Origin: an uncultured Hyphomicrobiales bacterium
GTDB taxonomy: Bacteria; Pseudomonadota; Alphaproteobacteria; Rhizobiales; Beijerinckiaceae
Direction of reading: 5' to 3'
Length of the DNA: 64,000 nucleotides
Assembly: GCA_903902915.1 (NCBI GenBank)
Contig: CAIUWR010000083.1
Location: 1-64,000 of the forward strand
Shown: one piece after another, positions 28,571 through 39,314 of the stretch
How positions within the stretch are numbered: position 1 is the stretch's first letter
How the letters are laid out: each line of letters opens with the position of its first letter
Made by a program: the position numbers and the translations under genes
Notes under the pieces: model-generated
Database searches by the model: none
Seen by the model: the letters and a program-made list of their open reading frames with translations, nothing else
Told to the model about the DNA's origin: nothing

Positions 28571-28598
28571 ACCATAGCGCAAGAACAACATTTTTCAA
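28571..28598 (-). promoter_or_regulatory. Putative promoter of the cysHDN operon
   Basis: Read on the minus strand, TTGAAA and TATGGT are separated by 16 bases, 35 bp upstream of the cysH start. Between them and the gene lies the inverted repeat TTCGA-AGA-TCGAA (28547-28559), a possible operator. Both are assigned by eye from consensus only. Confidence 0.4.
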
Positions 28599-28707
28599 GC
28601 GGCATTTATTTTATATTACATTTATAATACGTGTTAATGGTTCGCCTTAGGTCGAGTTTTCGCCCCCGGCTCCCCATGCTATCCAAGCGGGAGATGAAGG
28701 AACCGTC

Positions 28708-30240
28708 ATGAAACATGTCCTTGAAACGCTGGAAGAACGCCGTGCGGTCGCCCGCCTCGGCGGTGGGCAGGCGCGCATCGACACGCAGCACAAGCGTGGC
28801 AAGCTGACGGCGCGCGAGCGGATCGAGCTGCTGCTCGATCACGGCTCCTTCGAGGAATTCGACATGTTCGTGCAGCATCGCTGCACCGATTTCGGCATGG
28901 ACAAGCAGGACAAGATCCCCGGCGACGGCGTGGTCACCGGCTGGGGCACGGTCAATGGCCGCGCGGTCTTCGTCTACGCCAAGGATTTCACGGTCTTCGG
29001 CGGCTCGCTCTCCGAGACCCATGCGCAGAAGATCACCAAGATCCAGGACATGGCCATGAAGGCGGGCGCGCCGATCATCGGTCTGTTCGATGCGGGCGGC
29101 GCGCGCATTCAGGAGGGCGTGGCGGCGCTTGGCGGTTACGCGGAAGTGTTCCAGCGCAATGTGATGGCGTCGGGCGTCATCCCGCAGATTTCCGTCATCA
29201 TGGGGCCTTGCGCGGGCGGCGACGTCTATTCCCCCGCCATGACCGATTTCATCTTCATGGTGAAGGACACGAGCTACATGTTCGTGACCGGCCCTGAAGT
29301 GGTGAAGACCGTCACCAACGAGACGGTGACCGCCGAAGAGCTGGGCGGCGCTTCCGTCCATACGGTGAAAAGCTCGGTGGCGGATCGCGCTTACGAGAAC
29401 GATGTGGAGGCGCTGTTGCAGATGCGCCGCCTGATTGATTTCCTGCCCTCGTCCAACCGCGACGAGCTGCCGGAATGGCCGAGCTTCGACGATGGCGCGC
29501 GCATCGAGCCTTCGCTCGACACGCTGGTCCCCGACAACGCCAACAAGCCCTATGACATCAAGGAACTGATCGCGAAGGTCGTGGACGAGCGCGACTTCTT
29601 CGAAATTCAGGACGCCCATGCGCGCAACATCGTGACGGGCTTTGGCCGCATCGAGGGGCGCACTGTGGGCATCGTCGCCAATCAGCCGATGGTGCTGGCG
29701 GGCGTGCTCGATTCCGACGCCTCACGCAAGGCCGCGCGCTTCGTGCGTTTCTGCGACGCCTTCAGCATTCCCATCGTCACCTTCGTCGATGTGCCGGGCT
29801 TCCTGCCGGGCACGGCGCAGGAATATGGCGGGCTCATCAAGCACGGCGCCAAGCTGCTTTTCGCTTATGCGGAAGCGACCGTTCCCAAGATCACGATCAT
29901 CACGCGCAAGGCATTCGGCGGCGCCTATGACGTGATGGCGTCAAAGCATCTGCGCGGCGATTTCAACTATGCCTGGCCCTCCGCGCAGATCGCGGTGATG
30001 GGCGCCAAGGGGGCGGTGGAAATCATTTTCCGCGCCGACACAGATCCGGTGAAAATCGCCGAGCGCACGAAGGAATATGAGGAGCGTTTCCTCTCTCCCT
30101 TCGTGGCCGCCGAGCGCGGTTATATCGACGAAGTCATCATGCCCCATTCCACGCGCCGCCGCATCGCGCGCGGCCTCTCGCTCCTGCGCAACAAGGAGCT
30201 GGAGAATCCGTGGAAGAAGCACGACAACATTCCGCTTTGA
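28708..30240 (+). CDS. pccB: Propionyl-CoA carboxylase beta subunit
   Basis: A 510-residue carboxyltransferase that moves CO2 from biotin to propionyl-CoA, forming methylmalonyl-CoA. Features are the N-terminal [20 protein letters not shown], oxyanion-type glycines ([37 protein letters not shown]), and the second crotonase half ([35 protein letters not shown]). AAGGA lies before the start. Its partner pccA is 2.6 kb downstream on the same strand. Confidence 0.94.
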   Translation: MKHVLETLEERRAVARLGGGQARIDTQHKRGKLTARERIELLLDHGSFEEFDMFVQHRCTDFGMDKQDKIPGDGVVTGWGTVNGRAVFVYAKDFTVFGGSLSETHAQKITKIQDMAMKAGAPIIGLFDAGGARIQEGVAALGGYAEVFQRNVMASGVIPQISVIMGPCAGGDVYSPAMTDFIFMVKDTSYMFVTGPEVVKTVTNETVTAEELGGASVHTVKSSVADRAYENDVEALLQMRRLIDFLPSSNRDELPEWPSFDDGARIEPSLDTLVPDNANKPYDIKELIAKVVDERDFFEIQDAHARNIVTGFGRIEGRTVGIVANQPMVLAGVLDSDASRKAARFVRFCDAFSIPIVTFVDVPGFLPGTAQEYGGLIKHGAKLLFAYAEATVPKITIITRKAFGGAYDVMASKHLRGDFNYAWPSAQIAVMGAKGAVEIIFRADTDPVKIAERTKEYEERFLSPFVAAERGYIDEVIMPHSTRRRIARGLSLLRNKELENPWKKHDNIPL

Positions 30241-30286
30241 ACGCGGGTTTTGGGAAGAGGCCGACGAGCGCATCGGCCCTCCCGGC

Positions 30287-30634
30287 TCACCACCAGAAGC
30301 GGCGACGATAGAAGCGGGGCCTGTAATAATAGCGAGGCCGCCAATAGTAACGCGGGCGATAGAAATAGCGCGGGTGGTAGTAGTAGCGGGGCCTGTAATA
30401 AGGCCGATAAACGTAGCGGGGATAACGCCGGTAATAGAGCCTGCGATAATAAACGCGGGCCTTTTCGACGCGCGCCTGTTCCGTGTCTTGCTCCCTGAGC
30501 ACTGCGTCTTCGGACGGCATCGCAGGGGCGGGCATCGCCGGCGCCGCGAGCGTCAGGGCCGCAGCCGAGCTGCTTGCGAGCGCGAGCCCTGCGGCTGCGC
30601 CAAAGAAGGCGGTCATAAAACCACGTCTGTCCAT
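30287..30634 (-). CDS. Secreted Tyr/Arg/Pro-repeat protein
   Basis: A 115-residue protein of unknown function. Residues 1-26 look like a Tat-type signal (MDRRGFMTAFFGAAAGLALA). A short acidic linker follows (SEDAVLREQDTEQARVE). From about residue 60 the chain is an almost pure run of YYRP/RYYYxP units ending in FWW. Such proteins occur in rhizobial genomes without known function. It is probably periplasmic or surface-bound; the high Tyr/Arg content would suit binding to polyanions, which is inference only. Confidence 0.7.
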   Translation of the reverse strand: MDRRGFMTAFFGAAAGLALASSSAAALTLAAPAMPAPAMPSEDAVLREQDTEQARVEKARVYYRRLYYRRYPRYVYRPYYRPRYYYHPRYFYRPRYYWRPRYYYRPRFYRRRFWW

Positions 30635-30719
30635 GCTGCCGATCCCCCTGTTTGAGGAACGCCGCCGATGAATCTGGCGGCCAAGGCGTAAACGCGAAAC
30701 GTGGTGAAATGATCCAGCG

Positions 30720-31661
30720 TCAGGTCAGCGGCGGCAGGGCGGCCTCGATCTTTTCGCGATGGGCTTCGAGCTTTTCGGGAAGGCGCAGGCTCGCGCCCAG
30801 AGACTCCAAAGCCTCATCGACCAGAAATCCCGGTCCATCAGTGGCGACCTCGAAAAGCACGCCCGAAGGCTCGCGCGCATAGATGGAGCGGAAATAGGTG
30901 CGGTCGCGCTGCTCGGTGGGCTTGAGGCCCGCCTTGCGCAGGGTCTCGCCTATTGCGGCTTGCGCGGCGTCATCCTTGGCGCGAAACGCGATGTGGTGGA
31001 TGCTGCCCGCGCCCTCTTCGGCAGGCGGCGCCTCGGGCGCCTTCAGCACGTCGATCAGCCGCCCCGGCCCCGCCTCGCCGGGCGCTGCGAAGCGCAGACG
31101 CAGGAAGCCGCCATGGCTCGCCCGCGCGCATTCGCGCCAGCCCAGCGCCTCTTCGAGCACGCTGGCGGTGGCGTCGCAATCGTCCACCAGCAGGGTGACG
31201 ACCGCAAGGCCGCGAATCGCCTGTTCCTCGCCGATGAAGGCGGTGACATAGCCGGGCAGGGTCTCCGCCCAGTCCTGCTCGATGAGCTCCAGCGCCAGCC
31301 CGTCTGGATCGTGGAAGGTCACGGCGTCATCGGCGCCGGGCGCGATGGCCACAAAGACGTCTTCCTCCGTCAGCCGCCGCACCCAACCATGGGCCGCGCC
31401 CTTGGGGATGGCGAGCGACAGGGCCACCGCCTGTCCCGCGCCCGGTTTGCCGGGCTCGGCGGTCGGCCGTTCGAAGAAAGTCAGCACCGAGCCCGGCCCC
31501 CCGGTCTCATCGCCGAAATACAGATGCCACGTGCCGGGATCGTCGAAATTCACCGTGCGCTTGACGAGCCGCAGCCCCAGCACGCGCTCATAGAAGTCGC
31601 GGCTGCGCTGCGCGTCGCTACAGATGGCGGTCACATGATGCAGTCCGGGCGAAGCGGGCAT
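30720..31661 (-). CDS. VOC-family ring-cleaving dioxygenase-like protein
   Basis: A 313-residue protein with two glyoxalase/bleomycin-resistance modules. The first begins LHHVTAICSDAQRSRDFYER, the second SIHHIAFRAKDDAAQAA. Metal-ligand candidates are the His of LHHVT, the His of SIHHIAF and Glu of FEVATDGPGF. This resembles the PcpA/LinE/MhqO group, whose members cleave hydroquinones. The start MPASPGLHHVT is chosen; upstream codons carry no domain. Substrate unknown. Confidence 0.82.
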   Translation of the reverse strand: MPASPGLHHVTAICSDAQRSRDFYERVLGLRLVKRTVNFDDPGTWHLYFGDETGGPGSVLTFFERPTAEPGKPGAGQAVALSLAIPKGAAHGWVRRLTEEDVFVAIAPGADDAVTFHDPDGLALELIEQDWAETLPGYVTAFIGEEQAIRGLAVVTLLVDDCDATASVLEEALGWRECARASHGGFLRLRFAAPGEAGPGRLIDVLKAPEAPPAEEGAGSIHHIAFRAKDDAAQAAIGETLRKAGLKPTEQRDRTYFRSIYAREPSGVLFEVATDGPGFLVDEALESLGASLRLPEKLEAHREKIEAALPPLT

Positions 31662-31813
31662 ATCGAGTCTCTCCTGTGCCCGGGACATAGCGCGGATTCG
31701 CGACGAACGCATCAGGGGCGGGGGTTGAGGGAATCCCCTGCTGCAACCCAAAACCACCCCATCGGATTAGCCCATCAGCCCGGCGAGCGGCCGGGATCAC
31801 CGAGGAGACGAAC

Positions 31814-32182
31814 ATGGCCGCCATTGTCAAGAAGTCCTTCGATGCGCCCGATGATCTGAAAGCCCCCGAGAAGACCACCGCGCAAGTTCTCAACTTCGGC
31901 GCCGTGGCCGCCACGCGGTTGCGGTTGCGGCCGGGGTGGAGCTGGTCGGAGTGCATCAAGCCCCATGTGGGCGGCCAGAGCTGTCAGGCGGGCCATGTGG
32001 GCACGCTGGTGCAGGGCAAGCTGAAGGTGCGGCTCGATGATGGAACCGAGACGATCATCAAGGCGGGCGAGGCCTATGTGATCCCGCCCGGCCACGACGC
32101 CTGGGTTGTCGGCGACGAGGATGTCGTCGGCTTCGAGTTCAACAATGCGGGCAAGACCTATGCGGTCTGGACCGACAAGTGA
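31814..32182 (+). CDS. Cupin-domain protein
   Basis: A 122-residue single-domain cupin. The beta-barrel motifs are GHVGTLVQGKLKVRLDDGTE near residue 60 and AGEAYVIPPGHDAWVVGDED near residue 83. One potential metal ligand is the His of GHVG, another that of PPGHD. No catalytic role can be named. It follows the divergent VOC gene by 152 bp. Confidence 0.8.
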   Translation: MAAIVKKSFDAPDDLKAPEKTTAQVLNFGAVAATRLRLRPGWSWSECIKPHVGGQSCQAGHVGTLVQGKLKVRLDDGTETIIKAGEAYVIPPGHDAWVVGDEDVVGFEFNNAGKTYAVWTDK

Positions 32183-32326
32183 TTCACCTCCCGGCAACCA
32201 TTTCTCTTGTGGACTCGCTTAACCCTACCTTCCGTTCACCTCGTTGATTCACGTCCCGGCAAGTTTCGCGCGTCATGTTGCTCCCATGAGAGCGCAGACG
32301 AGCGCGGATGAGCTGGAGATTTCGCC

Positions 32327-32788
32327 ATGATCAACGAAGCCAGGACGGAAGTCGCGATGGAGCTGGGCCTTGAGGCCATCCGCGCCCTCAAGGCTCGCGG
32401 CGCAGTCTGGGATTGCGACATCGACCTCGTTCGTCGCGGCGTGCTGGCGGGTCGCCCCGTCACCCGCGCCGAAGCTGACGCGCTGTTCGACGTGGAGCGC
32501 GCCAATATCGAGAAATGCGAGGGCTGGACCTGCTTCCTCGTGGAGGCCATTACCGATCATCTGGTCTGGGAAGCCCGCCCCACCGGGATCGTGGACGAGG
32601 AAAAGGCCGAGTGGCTGCTTGACCATGTTGACCGCGCCGCCAGCCTCAATGGTCTGGCCGTGCTGGTGAATGTGCTCGCCGAGGCCCACAAGGCGCCTTT
32701 GTGGCTGGTGTCCGCAGCCAGAGCCCGCGCCGCTCGCGGCTGGCCGGGCGTCGCCGAAGCCCTCAATCAGGCCACCGTGGCCGCCTGA
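32327..32788 (+). CDS. Hypothetical helical protein upstream of pccA
   Basis: A 153-residue, mostly alpha-helical protein without signal peptide or membrane segment. It shows YR-type helices such as ALKARGAVWDCDIDLVRRGV and FDVERANIEKCEGWTCFLVE. I do not recognise the family. It ends 81 bp before pccA on the same strand. A 17-bp direct repeat (32181-32197 and 32246-32262, one mismatch) lies upstream. A link with carboxylase function is only positional. Confidence 0.65.
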   Translation: MINEARTEVAMELGLEAIRALKARGAVWDCDIDLVRRGVLAGRPVTRAEADALFDVERANIEKCEGWTCFLVEAITDHLVWEARPTGIVDEEKAEWLLDHVDRAASLNGLAVLVNVLAEAHKAPLWLVSAARARAARGWPGVAEALNQATVAA

Positions 32789-32869
32789 AGCTGGTCCTTA
32801 GACCAATGGACGCGGCCTTCGCGGTCCCCTAAACCTCTCGCGTCAAGCAACTTTCAGGCGCGGGTTCGG

Positions 32870-34879
<2,010 letters not shown>

Positions 34880-34977
34880 GGCGATGAATTAACGCGCCTC
34901 ATCCATCCCCCGCACGCGCTGAGAGTTTCAGCGAGGCGGCGAGGGGGCAAGAAAGGCGCCCCAGGGCCCGTCCGAGT

Positions 34978-35484
34978 TTACAAAGAACGCCGCACCGCCT
35001 CCACGATACGCTCCGGCTCCGTTCCAGGCGGCAGGAAGCCGATATATTTTCCGTCGCGGCCGACCAGAAAAATCACGCTTGTATGGTCGATGGAATAATC
35101 GTCGCCCCGTGCGTTTTCCGCTTTCGCAAACCAGATCTTGTAATCAAGCGCGAGGTTGCTGATCGCTGCCTTGTCGCCTGTGAGGCCGATCCAGCGGGGA
35201 TCGAAGGACTCGAGATAATCGGCGAGATGTTCCGCAGTGTCGCGTTCGGGATCCAGCGTCACGAAGATCGGTTGCAGGCTGGCGGCGCGGTCTCCGAGGC
35301 CTTGCAATGCCAGCGTGATCGAGAGCACATCCGCCGGGCATACATCCGGGCAGCGCGTATAGCCAAAATAAAGCAGCAGAAGTTTGCCGCGAAACTCTTC
35401 ATCGGTGCGCATGCGCCCATGCTGATCATTGAGCGCGAAAGGCCCGCCCACCGGCTCCTTGCCCCACATCAGGGCGTCCATCAT
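34978..35484 (-). CDS. SCO1/SenC/PrrC-like copper chaperone, start uncertain
   Basis: A thioredoxin-fold protein for CuA-site assembly in cytochrome oxidase. The copper ligands are Cys45 and Cys49 (RCPDVCP) and His134 (SIDHTSVIF). The first usable start is the ATG at 35484. In-frame sequence upstream, however, encodes a convincing signal peptide (RIILIASLLAAAPASSAQ) back to about 35560, without ATG, GTG or TTG. The true start may be a rare codon, or a base may be wrong. It lies 86 bp after the metallo-beta-lactamase-fold gene, perhaps in one operon. Confidence 0.85.
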   Translation of the reverse strand: MMDALMWGKEPVGGPFALNDQHGRMRTDEEFRGKLLLLYFGYTRCPDVCPADVLSITLALQGLGDRAASLQPIFVTLDPERDTAEHLADYLESFDPRWIGLTGDKAAISNLALDYKIWFAKAENARGDDYSIDHTSVIFLVGRDGKYIGFLPPGTEPERIVEAVRRSL

Positions 35485-35570
35485 CGCGGCGGGCGAGCGA
35501 GCGTCCTGCGCGCTGGAGGCGGGCGCCGCAGCGAGCAGGCTGGCTATTAAAATGATGCGCGCGAGAGTGG

Positions 35571-36662
35571 TTACGCGCCAAAGGTCAGGCGCGCGCCAGT
35601 CGTCGAGGGCAGCAGTTTCCCGGGCATGATCTTTTGCACAGCATCAACGAAATTCTGGCCGCTGCAATGCATGGGAATGAGCACGTCCGGATTGATCTCC
35701 TTCAACTGCGCCACAATGTCGTTGAGATAGGGCTCCGGCGCGGGACCAAGATGGAAGCCGCCGACGAGCGCGTGAATTTTATTCACGCCCGAGACCTCAC
35801 GCGCCGTGGCGAGCGTGTTGATGATGCCTGCATGGCCGCACGAGCTGATGACGACAAGGCCCTTGTCGCGAATGTTGAAGCAGGTGGCGTGTTCGTGCAG
35901 ATGCTCGTCGGGCACGATCTTGCCCTGCATTTCCGCTGGCGTGTAATGGGCGGCGTTGCAGCCAAGCCCATCCTTCATAGCGAATTCCACCATGGTGTTG
36001 GGCAGGACTTTTTCATTGGAGGTGCGCTTGATGGGGCCTGTGGTGAAGGCGTGGCCTGCGACGACCACCGGCGCTTCCGTCAGCAGAGTGGAAATCTGCC
36101 GGGCTACGAGCGCGCGGCGATCCAGCGCGCCGAAGTCGGACAAGGAGCCGGGCGCGCCGTTCCAGCGGTGGCAGAAATTATCCTCGCCGCCGGTGTAGAG
36201 CTTCACATCGGCGGGCAGGGCGGCGCGGTGCTTGTCGAGAAAGCCCATCAGGCCGCCAAAATGATCGAAATGCCCGTGGCTGAGAACGAGTGCGTCGATT
36301 TTTTTGGGATCGACGCCGAGCAGCTCGATATTGTTGAGCAGGGCTTGCGACGTGTAGCCAAAGTCGAGCATGACGGTGCGCGCTTCGTCGGCGCGTTGCG
36401 ACTCGAGAAACAGTGAGAGGCCCCATTCATTGTGCAGGGCGCGGCGGTAGTCGGAGACGGCGGGCGGCCGCTCGCTCTTGACGCCCGCGACCACCGCCGG
36501 TCGATAGAAGAGATTGGTGGCGCCATCGAGCAGAACGCGGATCGAAAGCCGGTCAACAGTGGGGATCTCGATAGGGGCCGCGCGCACGGGCTCCACGCAC
36601 ATGAAAGCTGCGGCTGCGGTGGAGGTCTTGAGGAAATGGCGGCGGTCGATCGGGCTGGTCAT
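35571..36662 (-). CDS. Exported metallo-beta-lactamase-fold hydrolase
   Basis: A 363-residue protein with a Tat signal (DRRHFLKTSTAAAAFM, residues 6-21). The metal-binding motif SHGHFDH is at residues 128-134, and further ligands are likely in VISSCGHAGIINT and GGFHLGPAP. The arrangement resembles the GloB-like/methanopterin-synthesis DHPS-related MBL subgroup. Substrate unknown. Transcribed towards the SCO1-like gene. Confidence 0.82.
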   Translation of the reverse strand: MTSPIDRRHFLKTSTAAAAFMCVEPVRAAPIEIPTVDRLSIRVLLDGATNLFYRPAVVAGVKSERPPAVSDYRRALHNEWGLSLFLESQRADEARTVMLDFGYTSQALLNNIELLGVDPKKIDALVLSHGHFDHFGGLMGFLDKHRAALPADVKLYTGGEDNFCHRWNGAPGSLSDFGALDRRALVARQISTLLTEAPVVVAGHAFTTGPIKRTSNEKVLPNTMVEFAMKDGLGCNAAHYTPAEMQGKIVPDEHLHEHATCFNIRDKGLVVISSCGHAGIINTLATAREVSGVNKIHALVGGFHLGPAPEPYLNDIVAQLKEINPDVLIPMHCSGQNFVDAVQKIMPGKLLPSTTGARLTFGA

Positions 36663-36932
36663 GGCGTTGCTCCCGTGTGCGTCAATTGATGGTTGGCGAC
36701 GAGTTCACAACGACTTTCCCACGATCAGGACGGCTCTACAATGCCAAGATCAAGTTGACCGAGGCGATGGCTTGAAAAAGATTGCCTCTATTTTTGGATG
36801 ATCGCATCGTGGGGGTGTTGCTCCGCCCCCTCAAGCTTACCAGCGATTGCCCCGCACATTGATGAGAGCCGCCGCAGGCTTTACAACCCGCCACGCCTGC
36901 GCCACCCCTCGCGCTCGCGAGGAGCCCCATCC

Positions 36933-37427
36933 ATGCCGCTTTATTTCGCCTATGGCGCCAATCTTGATGTCGTCGCCATGGCGCAGCGGTGTCCGCGTTC
37001 GCGGGCGCTGGGGTTGGGGCGGCTCGCGCGGCATCGGGTCGCCATCATGAAAGAGGGCTACGCCACAGTCGTGACCGATCCCTCGAGCATGGTGCATGGC
37101 TTGCTTTTTGATCTCGCTTTCGCGGATGTGCCTGCGCTGGATCGTTATGAGGAGGTCGGCTCCGGCCTTTATCAGAAGATCAGCCAGCCGATCCTGCGGG
37201 CGCAGGGCGGCTCTGTGCGGGCTATGGTCTATGTGGGGCGGGGCGGGGAAGCGCGGGGCGCGTCGCCAGCGCCCGGCTATCTCGACCAGGTGATCGCCGC
37301 CGCGACGAGCGTCGGCCTGCCTGCGGAGCATATCGCCTATCTGCGCAGCCTTGGTCCGGGCGCCGCAGAAGCCCCTGAGCCCGCCACAGGCGGACGCGCC
37401 ATCAAATATACGGGCAAGCCCTTTTGA
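36933..37427 (+). CDS. Gamma-glutamylcyclotransferase-like (AIG2/GGCT) protein
   Basis: A 164-residue protein with the family's opening MPLYFAYGANLDVVAMAQRC, where FAYGAN forms the substrate pocket. The catalytic glutamate is likely in DRYEEVGSGLYQK near residue 71. These enzymes release 5-oxoproline from gamma-glutamyl peptides. The ATG at 36933 matches the family start; upstream codons add unrelated residues. Confidence 0.85.
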   Translation: MPLYFAYGANLDVVAMAQRCPRSRALGLGRLARHRVAIMKEGYATVVTDPSSMVHGLLFDLAFADVPALDRYEEVGSGLYQKISQPILRAQGGSVRAMVYVGRGGEARGASPAPGYLDQVIAAATSVGLPAEHIAYLRSLGPGAAEAPEPATGGRAIKYTGKPF

Positions 37428-37448
37428 GCGAAGGGCTCGCTGCGCGCG

Positions 37449-38591
37449 TCAGGCCTGCACAGGCACGCGCACGCCCAGCTTTTCAAGCCGGGGCAGGACT
37501 TCCTGCGCGAAATAGGGAAGCTCCTCGGCATAGTTGACCATCGAAAGGGCGATGCCGCGCAAGCCGGATTCGTTGAGCTTGGCGAGTTGGCCCGCCACAT
37601 AATCGGGATCGCCCACGATGGGCACGCCGCCCATGCCGTTGGCGTATTGGGCGCGGCGTTTCTCGAAGGCTTCCTGGCCCATGCTCTCGGGCGTCAGGCC
37701 CTTGATGGCCATGATGCAATCCACAGCCGACCAATCGGCGCGCTCCACCGAGGCGTAATGATAATAGTCGTGAGCCTCCTTCATGGAGGGGCGGCAGGTG
37801 ACCACGCCCACCGTATAGACCTCCAGCTCGCGGCCCAGCGAGCGCGCCTCGGCCTTGATCTCGCCCACCTTGACCTGCGTCTCCTGCACGCTCTCGCGCG
37901 AGGCGGTGGTGAAGAAGGCGTCGCAATTGCGGATGGCGAAAGCGCGCCCATTGGCGGAGGCGCCGGCGTTCATGATGACCGGGCGCGTGTCGCCCCACGG
38001 CTTGGGCCTGGAGCGCACCCCATGCAGGTCCAGATGCTCGCCCGCGAAGTCGAATTCGCCCTCCGGCGACCAGGCGCGGGTGACGACGTTCATCCATTCC
38101 TGCGCATAGTCATAGCGCCGCTCATGGTCGCGCTGGGTCACGCCGAACATCTCGAACTCGCCCTCGTTCCAGCCGCAAACCATGTTGAGGCCAAAGCGGC
38201 CCTCGCCGATATGGTCGGCGGTGACGCACATCTTGGCGGCCATGATCGGGTTGTAGAGGGGCGCATGGATCGTGCCGAAGACGGTGATGCGCTTGGTGGA
38301 GGCCAGCAGGCCCGAGGCCCAGGTGAAGGTCTCCAGCGTCGCGCCCTGATAATCGGTGACGCCGCCATAGCCCTTCCAGCGACCGATGGGCAGCATGAAG
38401 TCGAGGCCGATCTCGTCCGCCATCTGCGCGAGCCGCAGGCTGTCGCGCCAGCTGCCGGTCCAGCGGTTCTCAACGAGGGTCACGGCCCGGCCCGAGGAGC
38501 AATTGGCGCCGAAGAGCCCAATGATGAGCTTGTTGTCGCTATAGAACGCGCTGCGGTTCGCCAAAGTGGGGGCGGGCCTGTGAAAGGTCAT
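37449..38591 (-). CDS. LLM-class flavin-dependent monooxygenase (RutA/SsuD-like)
   Basis: A 380-residue TIM-barrel, FMNH2-dependent oxygenase. Diagnostic segments are GLDFMLPIGRWKGYGG, FGTIHAPLYNPIMAAKMCVT, GRFGLNMVCGWNEGEFEMFG and MNAGASANGRAFAIRNCDAF. It resembles RutA and dibenzothiophene-sulfone or alkanesulfonate enzymes, but no rut or ssu genes are adjacent, so the substrate stays open. A perfect TTGA-N6-TCAA box lies 66 bp upstream of its start. Confidence 0.85.
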   Translation of the reverse strand: MTFHRPAPTLANRSAFYSDNKLIIGLFGANCSSGRAVTLVENRWTGSWRDSLRLAQMADEIGLDFMLPIGRWKGYGGVTDYQGATLETFTWASGLLASTKRITVFGTIHAPLYNPIMAAKMCVTADHIGEGRFGLNMVCGWNEGEFEMFGVTQRDHERRYDYAQEWMNVVTRAWSPEGEFDFAGEHLDLHGVRSRPKPWGDTRPVIMNAGASANGRAFAIRNCDAFFTTASRESVQETQVKVGEIKAEARSLGRELEVYTVGVVTCRPSMKEAHDYYHYASVERADWSAVDCIMAIKGLTPESMGQEAFEKRRAQYANGMGGVPIVGDPDYVAGQLAKLNESGLRGIALSMVNYAEELPYFAQEVLPRLEKLGVRVPVQA

Positions 38592-38656
38592 CGGGTGTTT
38601 CCTCGTGAATTTCGTCGTTTATGGCGCAGCCTTATGCGACAGGCTAGTCCCGCGCT

Positions 38657-38670
38657 TTGACGCAAGTCAA
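38657..38670. promoter_or_regulatory. FNR/FixK-type binding box
   Basis: TTGACGCAAGTCAA is a perfect palindrome of the TTGA-N6-TCAA form recognised by CRP/FNR-family regulators. It lies between the thiE terminator hairpin and the LLM monooxygenase start at 38591, so that gene is the likely target. The regulator is not in the window. Confidence 0.55.
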
Positions 38671-38692
38671 ATGGGGTGAAACGCTCACCCCA
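38665..38692 (-). terminator. Stem-loop at the thiE 3' end
   Basis: TGGGGTGA (38672-38679) and TCACCCCA (38685-38692) pair perfectly over AACGC. The right arm includes the thiE stop codon. On the minus strand the stem is followed by TTTGACTT, a weak T-tract. It is a likely terminator for thiM-thiE. Confidence 0.5.
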
Positions 38693-39314
38693 CAAACAAT
38701 CCCATGAAGCCCGCAGCCGCAGCCCGCACATCCGCGGCGCCCACGATGGCTGAGACCACAGCCAGTCCATCGGCGCCGGCGGCCAGCACGGGGGCGGAAT
38801 TGTCGGCCTTCAATCCGCCGATGGCGACCACCGGCTTTGCGGTGGCGGCGCGCAGGGCCCGGAAGCCTTCGACGCCCAGCGGGCTCGCTGCGTTCAGCTT
38901 GGTCTGTTGCTGATAGAGCGGGCCGAGGCCCAGATAATCGGGCAGGGCGGCGTCGGGGCTGTTGATCTGCGCGTGGTTGGTGATGGACAGGCCGATGATG
39001 GCGCGCGGGCCCAGCAGGCCGCGCAGCATCTCCACGGGCATGTCGGTCTGGCCCACATGGACGCCATCGGCGCCCACGGCCAGCGCGATGTCGGCGCGGT
39101 CGTTGATGATGAGCGGCACGCCAAAGGGCGCCAGCAGCGCCTTCAGGGCGCGGGCCTCATCCAGAAAGGCGCGGGTGGGTGCGGTCTTCTCGCGCAATTG
39201 CACCATGGTGACGCCGCCTTGAACGGCGGCGCCGACAACATCGAGCAGGCTGCGGCCAAGCGAAAGGTCGCGGTCGGTGACGAGGCACAGGCGCAGTTGG
39301 GCGGGATCGAACAT
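38685..39314 (-). CDS. thiE: Thiamine-phosphate synthase
   Basis: A 209-residue TIM barrel joining HMP-pyrophosphate and thiazole phosphate. Motifs are LRLCLVTDRD, GGVTMVQLREKTAPTRAF, PLIINDRADIALAVGADGVH and DYLGLGPLYQQQTK. The ATG overlaps the thiM stop (TGATG). Longer in-frame starts run into thiM. Confidence 0.95.
   Translation of the reverse strand: MFDPAQLRLCLVTDRDLSLGRSLLDVVGAAVQGGVTMVQLREKTAPTRAFLDEARALKALLAPFGVPLIINDRADIALAVGADGVHVGQTDMPVEMLRGLLGPRAIIGLSITNHAQINSPDAALPDYLGLGPLYQQQTKLNAASPLGVEGFRALRAATAKPVVAIGGLKADNSAPVLAAGADGLAVVSAIVGAADVRAAAAGFMGLFVG

Noticed and set aside
28537-28707. SAM-type riboswitch in the cysH/pccB spacer
   Set aside because: The AT-rich spacer has a promoter-like pair and a short palindrome but no recognisable aptamer.
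28606-29619. Minus-strand frame of 337 codons under pccB
   Set aside because: It is an antisense shadow of the propionyl-CoA carboxylase beta gene without its own ribosome binding site.
30241-30286. Terminator between pccB and the repeat protein
   Set aside because: GGCCGA/TCGGCC forms a short stem but neither strand has a following T-run.
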